Source: an uncultured Oscillospiraceae bacterium
GTDB lineage: Bacteria; Bacillota; Clostridia; Oscillospirales; Oscillospiraceae
Assembly: GCA_934533005.1 (NCBI GenBank)
Contig: CAKTBC010000029.1
Span: forward strand, 1 to 19,638
Reading direction: 5' to 3'
Length of the DNA stretch: 19,638 nt
The position numbers and the translations under genes were made by a program. Below are positions 1 to 6,926 of this stretch, piece after piece (position 1 is the stretch's first letter; each line of letters opens with the position of its first letter). The notes under the pieces were generated by a model, which saw only the letters and a list, made by a program, of their open reading frames with translations, was not told where the DNA came from and searched no databases.

Positions 1-1098
1 GAGGCGGACGTCTCGCGCATGGAAAACCATCTCGAGCGCGAGGAGATCCAGCAGGCGCTCGAAACCGGCACGGGCGAAGCGCGCCGCTACTCCCCCACGC
101 TCGCCGACCGCCAGCTCTACGCCGCGCAGCGGCTCCCGGACGGGACGGTGCTTCGTCTATCGGTTGTGCAGCTTGCGCTCTGGTCGCTCGTGCTCGGCTT
201 TGCCCAGCCGATCTGCCTTGTGGCGCTGCTCGCGCTTGCGCTCTCGTTCTTCCTTGCCTCGCGGCTCACAAAAAAGATCGTCGCGCCCATCAATGCCATT
301 GACCCGGACAACCCGATGCAGTATTATGAAAGGGACGAGTACCGCGAGGTCGAGCCGCTTCTGCGGCGCATCGCCGCGCAGCAGGCGCAGCTCCGGCGTG
401 ACCGCGCCGAGATCGAGCGCGCCTCGCTCATCCGGCAGGAGTTCACCGCAAACGTCTCCCACGAGCTCAAAACGCCGCTGCACGCCATTTCCGGATACGC
501 CGAGCTCCTGGAAAACGGGCTCGCAAGACCGGAGGACGTGAAGCCCTTCGCCGGGAAGATCCGCACCGAGTCCGGCCGCATGACGAAGCTCGTCGAGGAC
601 ATCATCGACCTCACCCGCCTCGACGCGGGCGGCGAGGACTACGTGTTCGAGCCCTGCGATCTTCTCCGCATTGCGGAAAACGCCGTGGACAGCCTGGAGA
701 CCGAAGCCTCCGGCGCCAACGTGACGCTCTCGCTCAAGGGCGTGAGCGCCCCCATGCAGGGCGTGCCGCAGCTTCTCCACAGCATCGTTTACAATCTCTG
801 CGACAACGCCATCAAGTACAACCGCCCCGGCGGACGCGTTGACATCACCGTCACGCCGGAGGGCACGCTGGTCATCCTCACCGTGAGCGACACCGGCGTC
901 GGCATCCCGAAGGACAGCCAGAGCCGCATTTTCGAGCGGTTTTACCGCGTGGATAAGAGCCGCTCCAAGGCCGTCGGCGGCACGGGGCTTGGCCTCTCCA
1001 TCGTGAAGCACGCCGCGCTCATCCAGAAGGCGGACGTGCGCGTCGAAAGCGAGCCGGGCGAAGGCTCCACCTTCACCGTGACGTTCCCGGTACAATAA
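1..1098 (+). CDS. Sensor histidine kinase, PhoR/ResE-like (5' end outside window)
   Basis: The reading frame is open from base 1, so the real start lies upstream; an internal ATG at 19 is only the first one visible. Numbering from that ATG, there is the end of an extracytoplasmic sensor region, a membrane segment at about 50-80, a charged linker (about 105-140), a HisKA box with phospho-acceptor His148 in FTANVSHELKTPL, and a HATPase_c domain with N box NLCDNAIKYN (Asn259 region), G1 box DTGVGIP (291-297), F box FERFYR and G2 box GGTGLGL (320-326). The catalytic core is complete. Such kinases autophosphorylate on His and pass phosphate to an OmpR-family regulator, which by convention is encoded just upstream and is therefore probably cut off here. 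The boxes are of PhoR/ResE/WalK type; which signal it senses cannot be told. It is a different system from the kinase at 2739-4076. Confidence 0.93.
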   Translation, partial: EADVSRMENHLEREEIQQALETGTGEARRYSPTLADRQLYAAQRLPDGTVLRLSVVQLALWSLVLGFAQPICLVALLALALSFFLASRLTKKIVAPINAIDPDNPMQYYERDEYREVEPLLRRIAAQQAQLRRDRAEIERASLIRQEFTANVSHELKTPLHAISGYAELLENGLARPEDVKPFAGKIRTESGRMTKLVEDIIDLTRLDAGGEDYVFEPCDLLRIAENAVDSLETEASGANVTLSLKGVSAPMQGVPQLLHSIVYNLCDNAIKYNRPGGRVDITVTPEGTLVILTVSDTGVGIPKDSQSRIFERFYRVDKSRSKAVGGTGLGLSIVKHAALIQKADVRVESEPGEGSTFTVTFPVQ

Positions 1099-1108
1099 CA
1101 TACCCTGT

Positions 1109-1136
1109 CCGAAGCCCGCTCACTGCGGGTTTTCGG
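1109..1136 (+). terminator. Hairpin after the first sensor kinase
   Basis: CCGAAgCCCGC, a short loop, then GCGGGttTTCGG form an imperfect stem beginning 10 bases after the kinase stop codon. No clear U tract follows, so termination may be weak, and transcription could continue into the HAD gene 32 bases further on. Confidence 0.5.
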
Positions 1137-1168
1137 CGTATTCAGATTGAATTATAAGGAGGAATAGT

Positions 1169-1966
1169 ATGCTGAATTTTAACGAGAAAAAAGGTTTCAT
1201 CTGCGATATGGACGGCGTGATCTATCACGGCAACAAAATTCTCCCCGGCGTGACGGAGTTTATCGACTGGCTGCAGCGCACAGGCAAGGAATATCTCTTT
1301 CTTACGAACAACAGCGGCTGCACGCCGCTTGAGCTCAAGCAGAAGCTCGCCCGCATGGGGCTGGACGTGCCGGAGGCGCGGTTTTATACGAGCGCTCTCG
1401 CAACGGCGGCCTTCATCCGCGACCAGTCGCCGGGCTGCTCGGCCTACGTCATCGGCGAGGCGGGACTCCTGAACGCTCTTTATGACGCGGGCATCACCAT
1501 GAACGACGTGAATCCCGACTACGTGATCGTCGGCGAGGGACGAAACTACTCGCTCGACTCGCTCACGAAGGCGACAAATCTCGTGCTCGCGGGCGCCAAG
1601 CTCATCGGTGCGAACTCCGACCTCTCCGGCCCCATCGAAAACGGCATCGCCCCGGCGTGCCGCGCGCTCATCGCACCCATCGAGATGGCCACCGGCAAGC
1701 AGGCGTACTTCTGCGGCAAGCCGAACCCGCTCATGATGCGCACCGGGCTCAAGCGTCTCGGCTGCCACAGCGCCGAGGCCGTCATGGTCGGCGACCGGAT
1801 GGACACGGACGTCATCTCCGGCATGGAGTGCGGCATGTCCACGGTGCTCGTCCTCTCCGGCATCTCCACGGAAGCGACGCTCGACGAATACGCCTACCGC
1901 CCCAGCGCGGTGCTCGACGGCGTCGGCGACATCGTCACTCTGGCCGAAGCCCAGCACGCGGAATAA
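1169..1966 (+). CDS. HAD-superfamily IIA phosphatase, NagD-like
   Basis: This is a 265-residue cytosolic haloacid-dehalogenase phosphatase of subclass IIA. All four HAD motifs are present: nucleophile and acid Asp13/Asp15 in DMDGVI, motif II TNNS (46-49), motif III lysine in CGKPNP (Lys184), and motif IV GDRMDTD (208-214). The substrate-capping region between motifs II and III is of the C2 type seen in NagD, AraL and p-nitrophenylphosphatases. Length is typical. The start is set by AAGGAGG at 1156-1162, six bases before ATG. Family members dephosphorylate small sugar phosphates or nucleotides, often as housecleaning enzymes; the substrate here is not predictable. It lies alone between two hairpins, between two unrelated two-component systems. 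Confidence 0.93.
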   Translation: MLNFNEKKGFICDMDGVIYHGNKILPGVTEFIDWLQRTGKEYLFLTNNSGCTPLELKQKLARMGLDVPEARFYTSALATAAFIRDQSPGCSAYVIGEAGLLNALYDAGITMNDVNPDYVIVGEGRNYSLDSLTKATNLVLAGAKLIGANSDLSGPIENGIAPACRALIAPIEMATGKQAYFCGKPNPLMMRTGLKRLGCHSAEAVMVGDRMDTDVISGMECGMSTVLVLSGISTEATLDEYAYRPSAVLDGVGDIVTLAEAQHAE

Positions 1967-1973
1967 CATAAAT

Positions 1974-2003
1974 ACGCCTCCCCGTCCGGGGAGGCGTTCT
2001 TTC
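1974..2003 (+). terminator. Rho-independent terminator after the HAD phosphatase gene
   Basis: ACGCCTCCCC (1974-1983), loop GTCC, GGGGAGGCGT (1988-1997) form a perfect 10-bp GC-rich stem followed by TCTTT. It lies 8 bases after the stop codon and just before the response regulator promoter, so it isolates that promoter. Confidence 0.88.
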
Positions 2004-2010
2004 CCTTGGC

Positions 2011-2046
2011 TTTTAAGACTTTTCTTAATATTTTCCGGTAGACTAC
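2011..2046 (+). promoter_or_regulatory. Predicted response-regulator-dependent promoter, copy 1
   Basis: TTTTAAG (2011-2017) and TTCTTAA (2022-2028) are similar half-sites 11 bp apart, the spacing typical of OmpR/PhoB-family direct-repeat operators. A -10-like TAGACT follows at 2039-2044, with no good -35 at the proper distance, as expected of an activator-dependent promoter. The block matches 4104-4139, upstream of the PepSY gene, at about 24 of 36 positions without gaps. An SD-like GAGGTG at 2052-2057 precedes the regulator ATG at 2065, so the leader would be very short. The role is inferred from sequence alone. Confidence 0.6.
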
Positions 2047-2064
2047 GCTTTGAGGTGAACTGTC

Positions 2065-2736
2065 ATGCGAATTCTTGTGGCGGAGGATGAAAGAAATCTC
2101 AACCGCATTCTGACCGAGGCGCTGACCGACGAGGGGTACAGCGTCGATCCCTGCTTTGACGGGCAGGAGGCGTGGGACGCGCTCGCATGCGCGGAATACG
2201 ACGTGCTCGTGCTCGATATCATGATGCCCCGCATGGACGGGCTGACGCTCGTGCGGAAGCTGCGCGAGAGCGGCAGCACGACGCCCGTGCTGTTTCTCAC
2301 GTCCCGCGACAGCGTGGAGGACAAGGTCGAGGGGCTGGAGACCGGCGCGGATTACTATCTCGTGAAGCCGTTCCACATGCAGGAGCTGCTCGCGGTGGTG
2401 CGCGTGATGGCGCGCAAGTATACCGACACGCGCACGAACGTTTATACGATCGCCGATCTCTCCGTGGACGTGAGCGCGCACACGGTCGTCCGCGCCGGGC
2501 GCGTCATTGAGCTGACGAGCCGCGAATACGCCCTGCTCGAATACATGATCCGCAACAAGGGCGTTGTGCTCTCGCGCGAGCGCATCGAGAACAATCTCTG
2601 GAACTACGATTACGAGGGCGGCACGAACGTTGTGGACGTGTACGTCGGGTATCTGCGCAAAAAGATCGACGCCGGTTTTTCCAAAAAACTCATCCACACC
2701 GTGTGGGGCACGGGCTGGGTGCTGCGGGAGGATTGA
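2065..2736 (+). CDS. OmpR/PhoB-family response regulator
   Basis: This 223-residue protein has an N-terminal receiver domain (about 1-118) and a C-terminal winged-helix DNA-binding domain (about 125-223). The receiver has the acidic pocket (Glu7, Asp8), phospho-acceptor Asp51 in LDIMMPRMDG, the switch Thr/Ser (79/80) and Lys101 in the VKPF motif. The effector domain has the usual ELTSREYALLEYMIRNKG and NVVDVYVGYLRKKID segments; the latter is the recognition-helix region. Its stop codon is two bases before the ATG of the downstream kinase, so the pair is co-transcribed and presumably cognate. The gene lies behind its own terminator-isolated promoter with putative 11-bp-spaced operator repeats, suggesting autoregulation. 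Nearest named relatives would be CutR/QseB/ArlR-like regulators; no precise name is justified. Confidence 0.95.
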   Translation: MRILVAEDERNLNRILTEALTDEGYSVDPCFDGQEAWDALACAEYDVLVLDIMMPRMDGLTLVRKLRESGSTTPVLFLTSRDSVEDKVEGLETGADYYLVKPFHMQELLAVVRVMARKYTDTRTNVYTIADLSVDVSAHTVVRAGRVIELTSREYALLEYMIRNKGVVLSRERIENNLWNYDYEGGTNVVDVYVGYLRKKIDAGFSKKLIHTVWGTGWVLRED

Positions 2737-2738
2737 AT

Positions 2739-4076
2739 ATGTCGGCAAAATGGCGGATGGTGCTCTGGTTCACGCTGATGATGCTCCTGCTCGCGGGCGT
2801 CACGCTCACGTTCGTGCTGGTGATGAACGGCTCGGTGATCGCGAACCCAACATCGCAGGTCATCAAGGAGGTCTCCAAGCGCGCGGACGATATTGAATTT
2901 GACAACGGCACCTTCGACTGGGACGACATGAAGGAATACAAGCACGGGGTGTACTGCACCTACTACGACGCCGGGGGGACGTATCTCCGCGGCGCCGCGC
3001 CGTTTGCGGAGACGGTCGATCTGCCGCTTCAAACGGGCGCGGTGCGCCCCTATTCCGCCGATGGAAAAAACTGGCTCGTATACGACTCCTATGTCGACAT
3101 GACGATCACGGGGCTCTGGGTGCGCGGCATCATCTCCGCGGACGCCGCGGCGGGCCCGGGGCGCGTTATATTGCCGCTCACGTGGTCGCTGCTGCCGGTG
3201 CTGCTTCTGCTCTCCATCGGCGGCGGCTGGCTCATCGCGCGGGATTCGTTCCTCCCGCTCGAGCGCATCACCGAGGCAGCGGGCAACATCTCCGACGGCG
3301 ACGATCTCTCCGCCCGGCTCGATCTCCGGCGCGGCCCGCGGGAGATGCGGCGGCTCGCCCGCACGTTTGACGGCATGTTCGCGCGGCTTGAGACATCGTT
3401 CCTCTCCAAAAAGCAGTTCACGGCCGACGCCTCGCACGAGCTGCGCACGCCCGTGGCGGTGATCCTCGCCGAGTGCGACCGCGCGAAACGCAAGGCGGAA
3501 ACGAAGGAGGACTTTCTCGCCTCCATCGGCGTCATCGAGCAGCAGGGAAACAAGATGAACGATCTCATCGAGCAGCTCCTCTCGCTCACACGCATCCAGC
3601 AGGGCACGGAAAAATACCCGCTGCGCGTGTGCAATCTCTCCGACTTCGTGGACGCCTGCTGCGACGAGTTCGTCCCCGCGGACGAGCGCGGCATCATACT
3701 TACGACAGACATTGAACCCGACATTGAGGCGGCGTACAACCCCTCGCTCCTCTCGCGGGCAATGTTCAACCTGATGCAGAACGCCTACAAATACGGCGCG
3801 GAAAACGGCCACATTCTCGTCTCGCTCCACCGCGAGAACGGCTGCGCCGTGATCTCCGTGAAGGACGACGGCCCCGGCATCCCCAAGGCGGAGCAGGAGA
3901 AGATCTGGCAGCGATTCTACCGGTGCGACACCTCCCGCGCCGAGGGCGGCACGGGACTTGGCCTCTCGCTCGTGCGGGAGATCGCGCTCGTCCACCGCGC
4001 CCGCGCCGAAGTTGTGAGCGAGCCCGGACAGGGCAGTGATTTCCGTATTGTGCTCCCGCCGGTCAAAAATTCGTAA
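2739..4076 (+). CDS. Sensor histidine kinase, cognate to the response regulator at 2065-2736
   Basis: The ATG at 2739 is chosen because GGGAGG at 2726-2731 stands seven bases before it and it follows the regulator stop by two bases; an in-frame upstream GTG at 2703 has no such support. The 445-residue product has TM1 (about 6-29), an extracytoplasmic domain of about 115 residues, TM2 (about 143-165), a HAMP linker, HisKA with His233 in FTADASHELRTPV, and HATPase_c with N box NLMQNAYKY (Asn348), G1 DDGPGIP (376-382) and G2 GGTGLGL (403-409). This is the standard layout of a membrane kinase that senses an envelope signal. The extracytoplasmic domain (about 30-142) has no motif I recognise. The gene is followed by the PepSY gene under a related promoter, which suggests that protein is a partner or output. 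Confidence 0.95.
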   Translation: MSAKWRMVLWFTLMMLLLAGVTLTFVLVMNGSVIANPTSQVIKEVSKRADDIEFDNGTFDWDDMKEYKHGVYCTYYDAGGTYLRGAAPFAETVDLPLQTGAVRPYSADGKNWLVYDSYVDMTITGLWVRGIISADAAAGPGRVILPLTWSLLPVLLLLSIGGGWLIARDSFLPLERITEAAGNISDGDDLSARLDLRRGPREMRRLARTFDGMFARLETSFLSKKQFTADASHELRTPVAVILAECDRAKRKAETKEDFLASIGVIEQQGNKMNDLIEQLLSLTRIQQGTEKYPLRVCNLSDFVDACCDEFVPADERGIILTTDIEPDIEAAYNPSLLSRAMFNLMQNAYKYGAENGHILVSLHRENGCAVISVKDDGPGIPKAEQEKIWQRFYRCDTSRAEGGTGLGLSLVREIALVHRARAEVVSEPGQGSDFRIVLPPVKNS

Positions 4077-4103
4077 TAAAAAAATTTTTTTAATTTTTCT
4101 TTC

Positions 4104-4139
4104 TTTTAATATTTCTCTTAGATTTCCTGCGTAAACTAC
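4104..4139 (+). promoter_or_regulatory. Predicted response-regulator-dependent promoter, copy 2 (PepSY gene)
   Basis: TTTTAAT (4104-4110) and CTCTTAG (4115-4121) are 11 bp apart, and the -10-like TAAACT is at 4132-4137, at the same offsets as in the block upstream of the response regulator (2011-2046). About 24 of 36 bases agree without a gap, including TTTTAA, TCTTA and the final ACTAC. No recognisable -35 is present. The surrounding sequence (4077-4140) is very AT-rich compared with the genes. The predicted transcript start is near 4144, leaving a leader of about 60 bases. Confidence 0.6.
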
Positions 4140-4146
4140 AGTCAAG

Positions 4147-4206
4147 ATGAAAAAAAACCCGGTCCCAGTGACAAGGGAGTATTTACAAAGGAGATTGAAA
4201 CTATGA
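4147..4206 (+). other. Possible 19-codon leader ORF ahead of the PepSY gene
   Basis: An ATG at 4147 opens a 19-codon frame (reading MKKNPVPVTREYLQRRLKL) whose TGA at 4204-4206 overlaps the PepSY ATG at 4203. No Shine-Dalgarno sequence precedes it, and the predicted transcript starts only a few bases upstream. It contains TTA and CTA, codons that are rare in the neighbouring genes. It could be chance or a short regulatory leader; the evidence is weak. Confidence 0.15.
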
Positions 4207-4430
4207 TGAACAACATTTATGAACTGAATCTGACCGCCGCCGTCGCGCTGAGCGAGGCCGCCCGCAGCGCGGGTGTGAACACCAGCGAGATCACCGACGA
4301 GGAGATCAAGCTCGACAACGGCTACTACGAAGTCCGCTTCACCAGCAACTGGCTGCAGTACGACTGCTACGTGGACGCCGCCACCGGCGAGGTCCCGGGC
4401 ATCACCACCATGCCCCTCCCCGCGGCCTGA
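4203..4430 (+). CDS. Small single-domain PepSY-like protein
   Basis: The product has 75 residues. The body fits one PepSY repeat: an N-terminal helix (about 10-24, AAVALSEAARSAG), an acidic turn, the strand YYEVRF (41-46) and the closing strand with YDCYVDAATGEV (53-64), whose VDAATGEV ending is the best hallmark of the family. There is no signal peptide or membrane segment, so the protein appears cytosolic, which is unusual because most PepSY proteins act in the envelope. Translation is supported by AAAGGAG at 4187-4193; either of two adjacent ATG codons (4203, 4206) may be used. PepSY domains are proposed to inhibit proteases or act as sensory and modulator modules. Its promoter resembles that of the upstream two-component operon, so it is probably a target of that system. 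A bidirectional terminator follows. Confidence 0.8.
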   Translation: MMNNIYELNLTAAVALSEAARSAGVNTSEITDEEIKLDNGYYEVRFTSNWLQYDCYVDAATGEVPGITTMPLPAA

Positions 4431-4448
4431 TCGGTCCCGAATATGTAT

Positions 4449-4484
4449 AACCGGCGCCTCTCGTTTTTTCGAGAGGCGCCGGTT
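4449..4484. terminator. Bidirectional terminator between PepSY and MATE genes
   Basis: AACCGGCGCCTCTCG (4449-4463), a six-T loop, and CGAGAGGCGCCGGTT (4470-4484) form a perfect 15-bp stem. CTTTATT follows on the plus strand. The minus-strand side lacks a good U tract, but the stem is strong enough to serve the convergent MATE gene too. Confidence 0.88.
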
Positions 4485-4516
4485 CTTTATTAAGGCCTCT
4501 TGCGCAAAGGGGGCTT

Positions 4517-5875
4517 TTACGCCGCGGCCTTGGCTTCGAGCGTTGCTTTAAACGGCCTTTTGCGCACGATGAAGTAGCACACGATGTGCGCCGCCGTGGA
4601 GAGGATCCAGGAGATCGGGTAGGACACATACAGACTCTCGAGCGTTCCGACGCTTGCAAACACCGTATACACCCAGATGATGCGGAACACGCACGCGCCG
4701 ACGAACGTCACCGCCGCGGAGAGCATGCTGTAGCCCAGTCCGCGGTTCACACCGGACATGGCCGCCATGGTGCCGTCGAGCGCGTACGTCGTGCAGACGA
4801 TCATCATGCGGATGAACGCCGCCTGCAGCTCTGCCTCGCTGGAGGTATAAAGCCCCAGCACCTGCCGCCGGAACACGACCGCCGGCACCGTCAGTATACC
4901 GGTCAGAATCACGACAAGCGCCATCGACCACCGGGCGACGGAGCGCGAGCGCTCATATTCCTGCGCGCCGACGTTCTGGCTCACGGCGGTGGTAGCCGCC
5001 TGCATCACAGCGTCCGACGGGCAATAGAGCAGGCCCTCAACGCTCACGCACGCGCTGTTGCCGGCGATGACCGCCGCGCCGAACGAGTTGACGGAGGCCT
5101 GGATGATGAAGTTAGAAATGGAGAAGAGCGAGCCCTGAATGCCGGCGGGGATGCCGATCTTCATCATTTTTTTGAATACGTGGCCGGAGAATTTCAGCTC
5201 CTTCACATTCATCTCCTGCGAGGTAAGCAGGCAGCGCACCGTAAGGAAGCCGGACACGCACTGGCTGAGCACCGTGGCGATGGCGACGCCCGCCACATCG
5301 ATGCCGACGACGAGCACGAAGAAGAGATTCATGATAACGTTCAGCACGCCCGCAATGGCAAGATAAATGAGCGGCTGGCGCGTGTTGCCGAGCGCACGCA
5401 GCGCCGCGGCGGAGAAGTTATAAAGCGCCATGACCGGCAGACCGAGGAAGTAGATCCGCAGATACACCGTGGCGAGCGGCAGCACCTCGTCCGGACTGCC
5501 GACGAGCCGCAGCAGCGGCACCGTGAGCGCAAAGCCGAGCACGCCGGTGAGCACGCCGCCGATCACGCCGGTGACAAGCGTTGTGGCCACCGTGCGGTGC
5601 AGCTTATCGGTCTGCCCTGCGCCGTAATATCGAGCGCAGAGCACGCCGCCGCCCGTGGCAAGACCCATGAGCACGTTGATGATCAGGTTGATCATCGCGC
5701 CGTTCGCGCCGACCGCCGCCATGGAGTGCGGCCGCCCAAACCGCCCGACGACGATAAGGTCGGCGGCGTTGAACGCGATCTGCAGCATGGACGAGAGCAT
5801 CAGCGGCAGAATAAACTGCAAAAGCTCCGGCAGAAGCGGCCCTCTTGTCATATTGATCTCAAATCTCTTTTTCAT
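4517..5875 (-). CDS. MATE-family multidrug/organic cation efflux transporter
   Basis: This 452-residue integral membrane protein has about 12 hydrophobic segments, the size expected of MATE antiporters. The N terminus (MTRGPLLPELLQFILPLMLSSMLQ, then DLIVVGRFG) is the characteristic first-helix region of the MatE domain in the NorM/DinF-like clostridial group, and two MatE repeats (about 15-175 and 240-400) can be discerned, with ALRALGNTRQPL and AMSGVNRGLGYSM at equivalent places. MATE proteins use a Na+ or H+ gradient to export cationic drugs or metabolites; the substrate is not predictable. The start has GAGGTGAG (about 5880-5887) upstream. It has its own predicted promoter after a 201-base gap and ends at the bidirectional terminator. 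Confidence 0.92.
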   Translation of the reverse strand: MKKRFEINMTRGPLLPELLQFILPLMLSSMLQIAFNAADLIVVGRFGRPHSMAAVGANGAMINLIINVLMGLATGGGVLCARYYGAGQTDKLHRTVATTLVTGVIGGVLTGVLGFALTVPLLRLVGSPDEVLPLATVYLRIYFLGLPVMALYNFSAAALRALGNTRQPLIYLAIAGVLNVIMNLFFVLVVGIDVAGVAIATVLSQCVSGFLTVRCLLTSQEMNVKELKFSGHVFKKMMKIGIPAGIQGSLFSISNFIIQASVNSFGAAVIAGNSACVSVEGLLYCPSDAVMQAATTAVSQNVGAQEYERSRSVARWSMALVVILTGILTVPAVVFRRQVLGLYTSSEAELQAAFIRMMIVCTTYALDGTMAAMSGVNRGLGYSMLSAAVTFVGACVFRIIWVYTVFASVGTLESLYVSYPISWILSTAAHIVCYFIVRKRPFKATLEAKAAA

Positions 5876-5966
5876 CTACTCACCTCGACACATACAACCA
5901 TATAAATCAGACATATATAACAGAAAGAACACGAAAAAAATCCGAAAATTTTCTCCGTGTCCGCCT

Positions 5967-5995
5967 ATACTATTCTTAGTTTGTGAAAAATGCAA
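5967..5995 (-). promoter_or_regulatory. Predicted sigma-A-type promoter of the MATE gene
   Basis: On the minus strand, TTGCAT (5990-5995) is followed after 17 bases by TAGTAT (5967-5972). The match to consensus is moderate but spacing is ideal, and the site lies just past the terminator of the preceding gene. The leader would be about 85 bases, with nothing clear in it. Confidence 0.5.
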
Positions 5996-6004
5996 GTACC
6001 TTTG

Positions 6005-6059
6005 AAAAAATGTCCGTTCTGGATAGAAAACGGCGGGTTTCTCCCGCCGCTTTCTATCC
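6005..6059 (-). terminator. Terminator of the AIM24-family gene
   Basis: Read on the minus strand, GGATAGAAAgCGGCGGG, loop, CCCGCCGtTTTCTATCC form a 17-bp stem with one mismatch (6021-6059). A run of six U follows about 10 bases further on (6005-6010). It begins 18 bases after the stop codon. Confidence 0.75.
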
Positions 6060-6076
6060 ATTTTGCTGCGTGAGCG

Positions 6077-6757
6077 TCAGTCCGACTTCGCCGGAAGATA
6101 CGGGATGAGCGCGCTCGCAAAGGCGGGCAGCGCCATCGTCTGCAAAACGACGCGCCCCGGCCCGGTAACAACGGTGTTGAACAGTCCCTCGCCGCCGAAG
6201 AGGACGTTTTTCGCGCCGCGGACGGTCTGCACATCGATCTGGCACGTGGCGTCCACCATGGCGAGATTGCCGGTGTCCACAATGATCTGCTGTCCCGGCG
6301 CGAGCGTATATTCGACCGCCGAGCCGTCGATCTCCAGAAACGCCATGCCGTGGCCGGAGAGCTTCTGCATGATGAACCCTTCGCCGCCGAAGAGACCGGC
6401 GCCGGCCTTTTTCTGGAAGTGGATGGAAAGATCCACGCCCGGCGTTGCGGCAAGGAACGCGCTCTTCTGCGCGATGACGGGCATGTTCGGCGTGATCTCC
6501 ACGGCGCGGATCGCGCCCGGGAAGCTGGAGGCAAAGGCGATCATGCCGGGGCCGCCCTCGGCGGTATAGGTGTTCTGGAAAAGGCTCTCGCCGCCGAACA
6601 TCCGGCCAAGCGCTTTTCCAAGTCCGCCGGCCTTTGTCTCCATGCGCATGTTGGCGCTCATCCACACCATGGAACCGCGCTCGGTAATCATGCTCTCGCC
6701 CGCCTCCAGATGGCAGATGACGACGGGCATCGGCTCGCCCTGAATGTTGTACTTCAT
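6077..6757 (-). CDS. AIM24 family protein (TIGR00266 type)
   Basis: This 226-residue protein is rich in glycine and beta-strand and has no signal or membrane segment. It shows the family's repeated pattern of short strands ending in glycine turns: MFGGESLFQNTYTAEGGPG, GLFGGEGFIMQKLSGHG and LFGGEGLFNTVVTGPG are internal repeats. The opening (YNIQGEPMPVVICHLEAGESMITERGSMVWM in part) is also typical. These proteins are widespread in bacteria and share the fold of yeast mitochondrial Aim24; their biochemical role is unknown. The length matches the family. The ATG is supported by AAGGGGG a few bases upstream (around 6764-6770). The gene follows asnS across a palindromic repeat and has no clear promoter of its own, so it may be read from the asnS promoter. 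Confidence 0.9.
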   Translation of the reverse strand: MKYNIQGEPMPVVICHLEAGESMITERGSMVWMSANMRMETKAGGLGKALGRMFGGESLFQNTYTAEGGPGMIAFASSFPGAIRAVEITPNMPVIAQKSAFLAATPGVDLSIHFQKKAGAGLFGGEGFIMQKLSGHGMAFLEIDGSAVEYTLAPGQQIIVDTGNLAMVDATCQIDVQTVRGAKNVLFGGEGLFNTVVTGPGRVVLQTMALPAFASALIPYLPAKSD

Positions 6758-6791
6758 GTCGTGTCCCCCTTATAGTTTTTTTACAGGTGAG

Positions 6792-6914
6792 AACCCCCTC
6801 CGTCACGGCTTCGCCGCGCCACCTCCCCTGTTAGGGGAGGCAAGTTAGTTATCCGAAAACTATCTTGCTCCCCTAACAGGGGAGCTGGCAGCCGCAAGGC
6901 TGACTGAGGGGTTT
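6792..6914. repeat. Palindromic intergenic repeat element, copy 1 (downstream of asnS)
   Basis: Two arms of about 55 bases (6792-6847 and 6860-6914) are imperfect reverse complements around a short AT-rich centre. Each arm carries its own perfect hairpin: CCTCCCCT/AGGGGAGG at 6822-6840 and CTCCCCT/AGGGGAG at 6868-6884, plus CAGCC/GGCTG at 6889-6902. The ends read CCCTCCGTCA (6796-6805) and TGACTGAGGG (6901-6910). The element resembles a MITE or REP-like mobile repeat with no coding capacity. It may also work as a transcription attenuator after asnS. A related copy lies on the other side of asnS. Confidence 0.8.
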
Positions 6915-6926
6915 ATCGTTTTCCTT

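Noticed and set aside
2703..2738. Upstream GTG start for the second sensor kinase
   Set aside because: It lies within the response regulator gene, lacks a ribosome binding site, and adds non-family residues before the first membrane segment.
4077..4103. Terminator of the sensor kinase formed by the A7/T7 run
   Set aside because: The A/T palindrome has no GC stem and is better explained as AT-rich promoter-upstream DNA of the PepSY gene.
6792..6914. CRISPR array
   Set aside because: The repeats are inverted arms of one palindrome with no regularly spaced direct repeats or spacers, and no cas genes are present.
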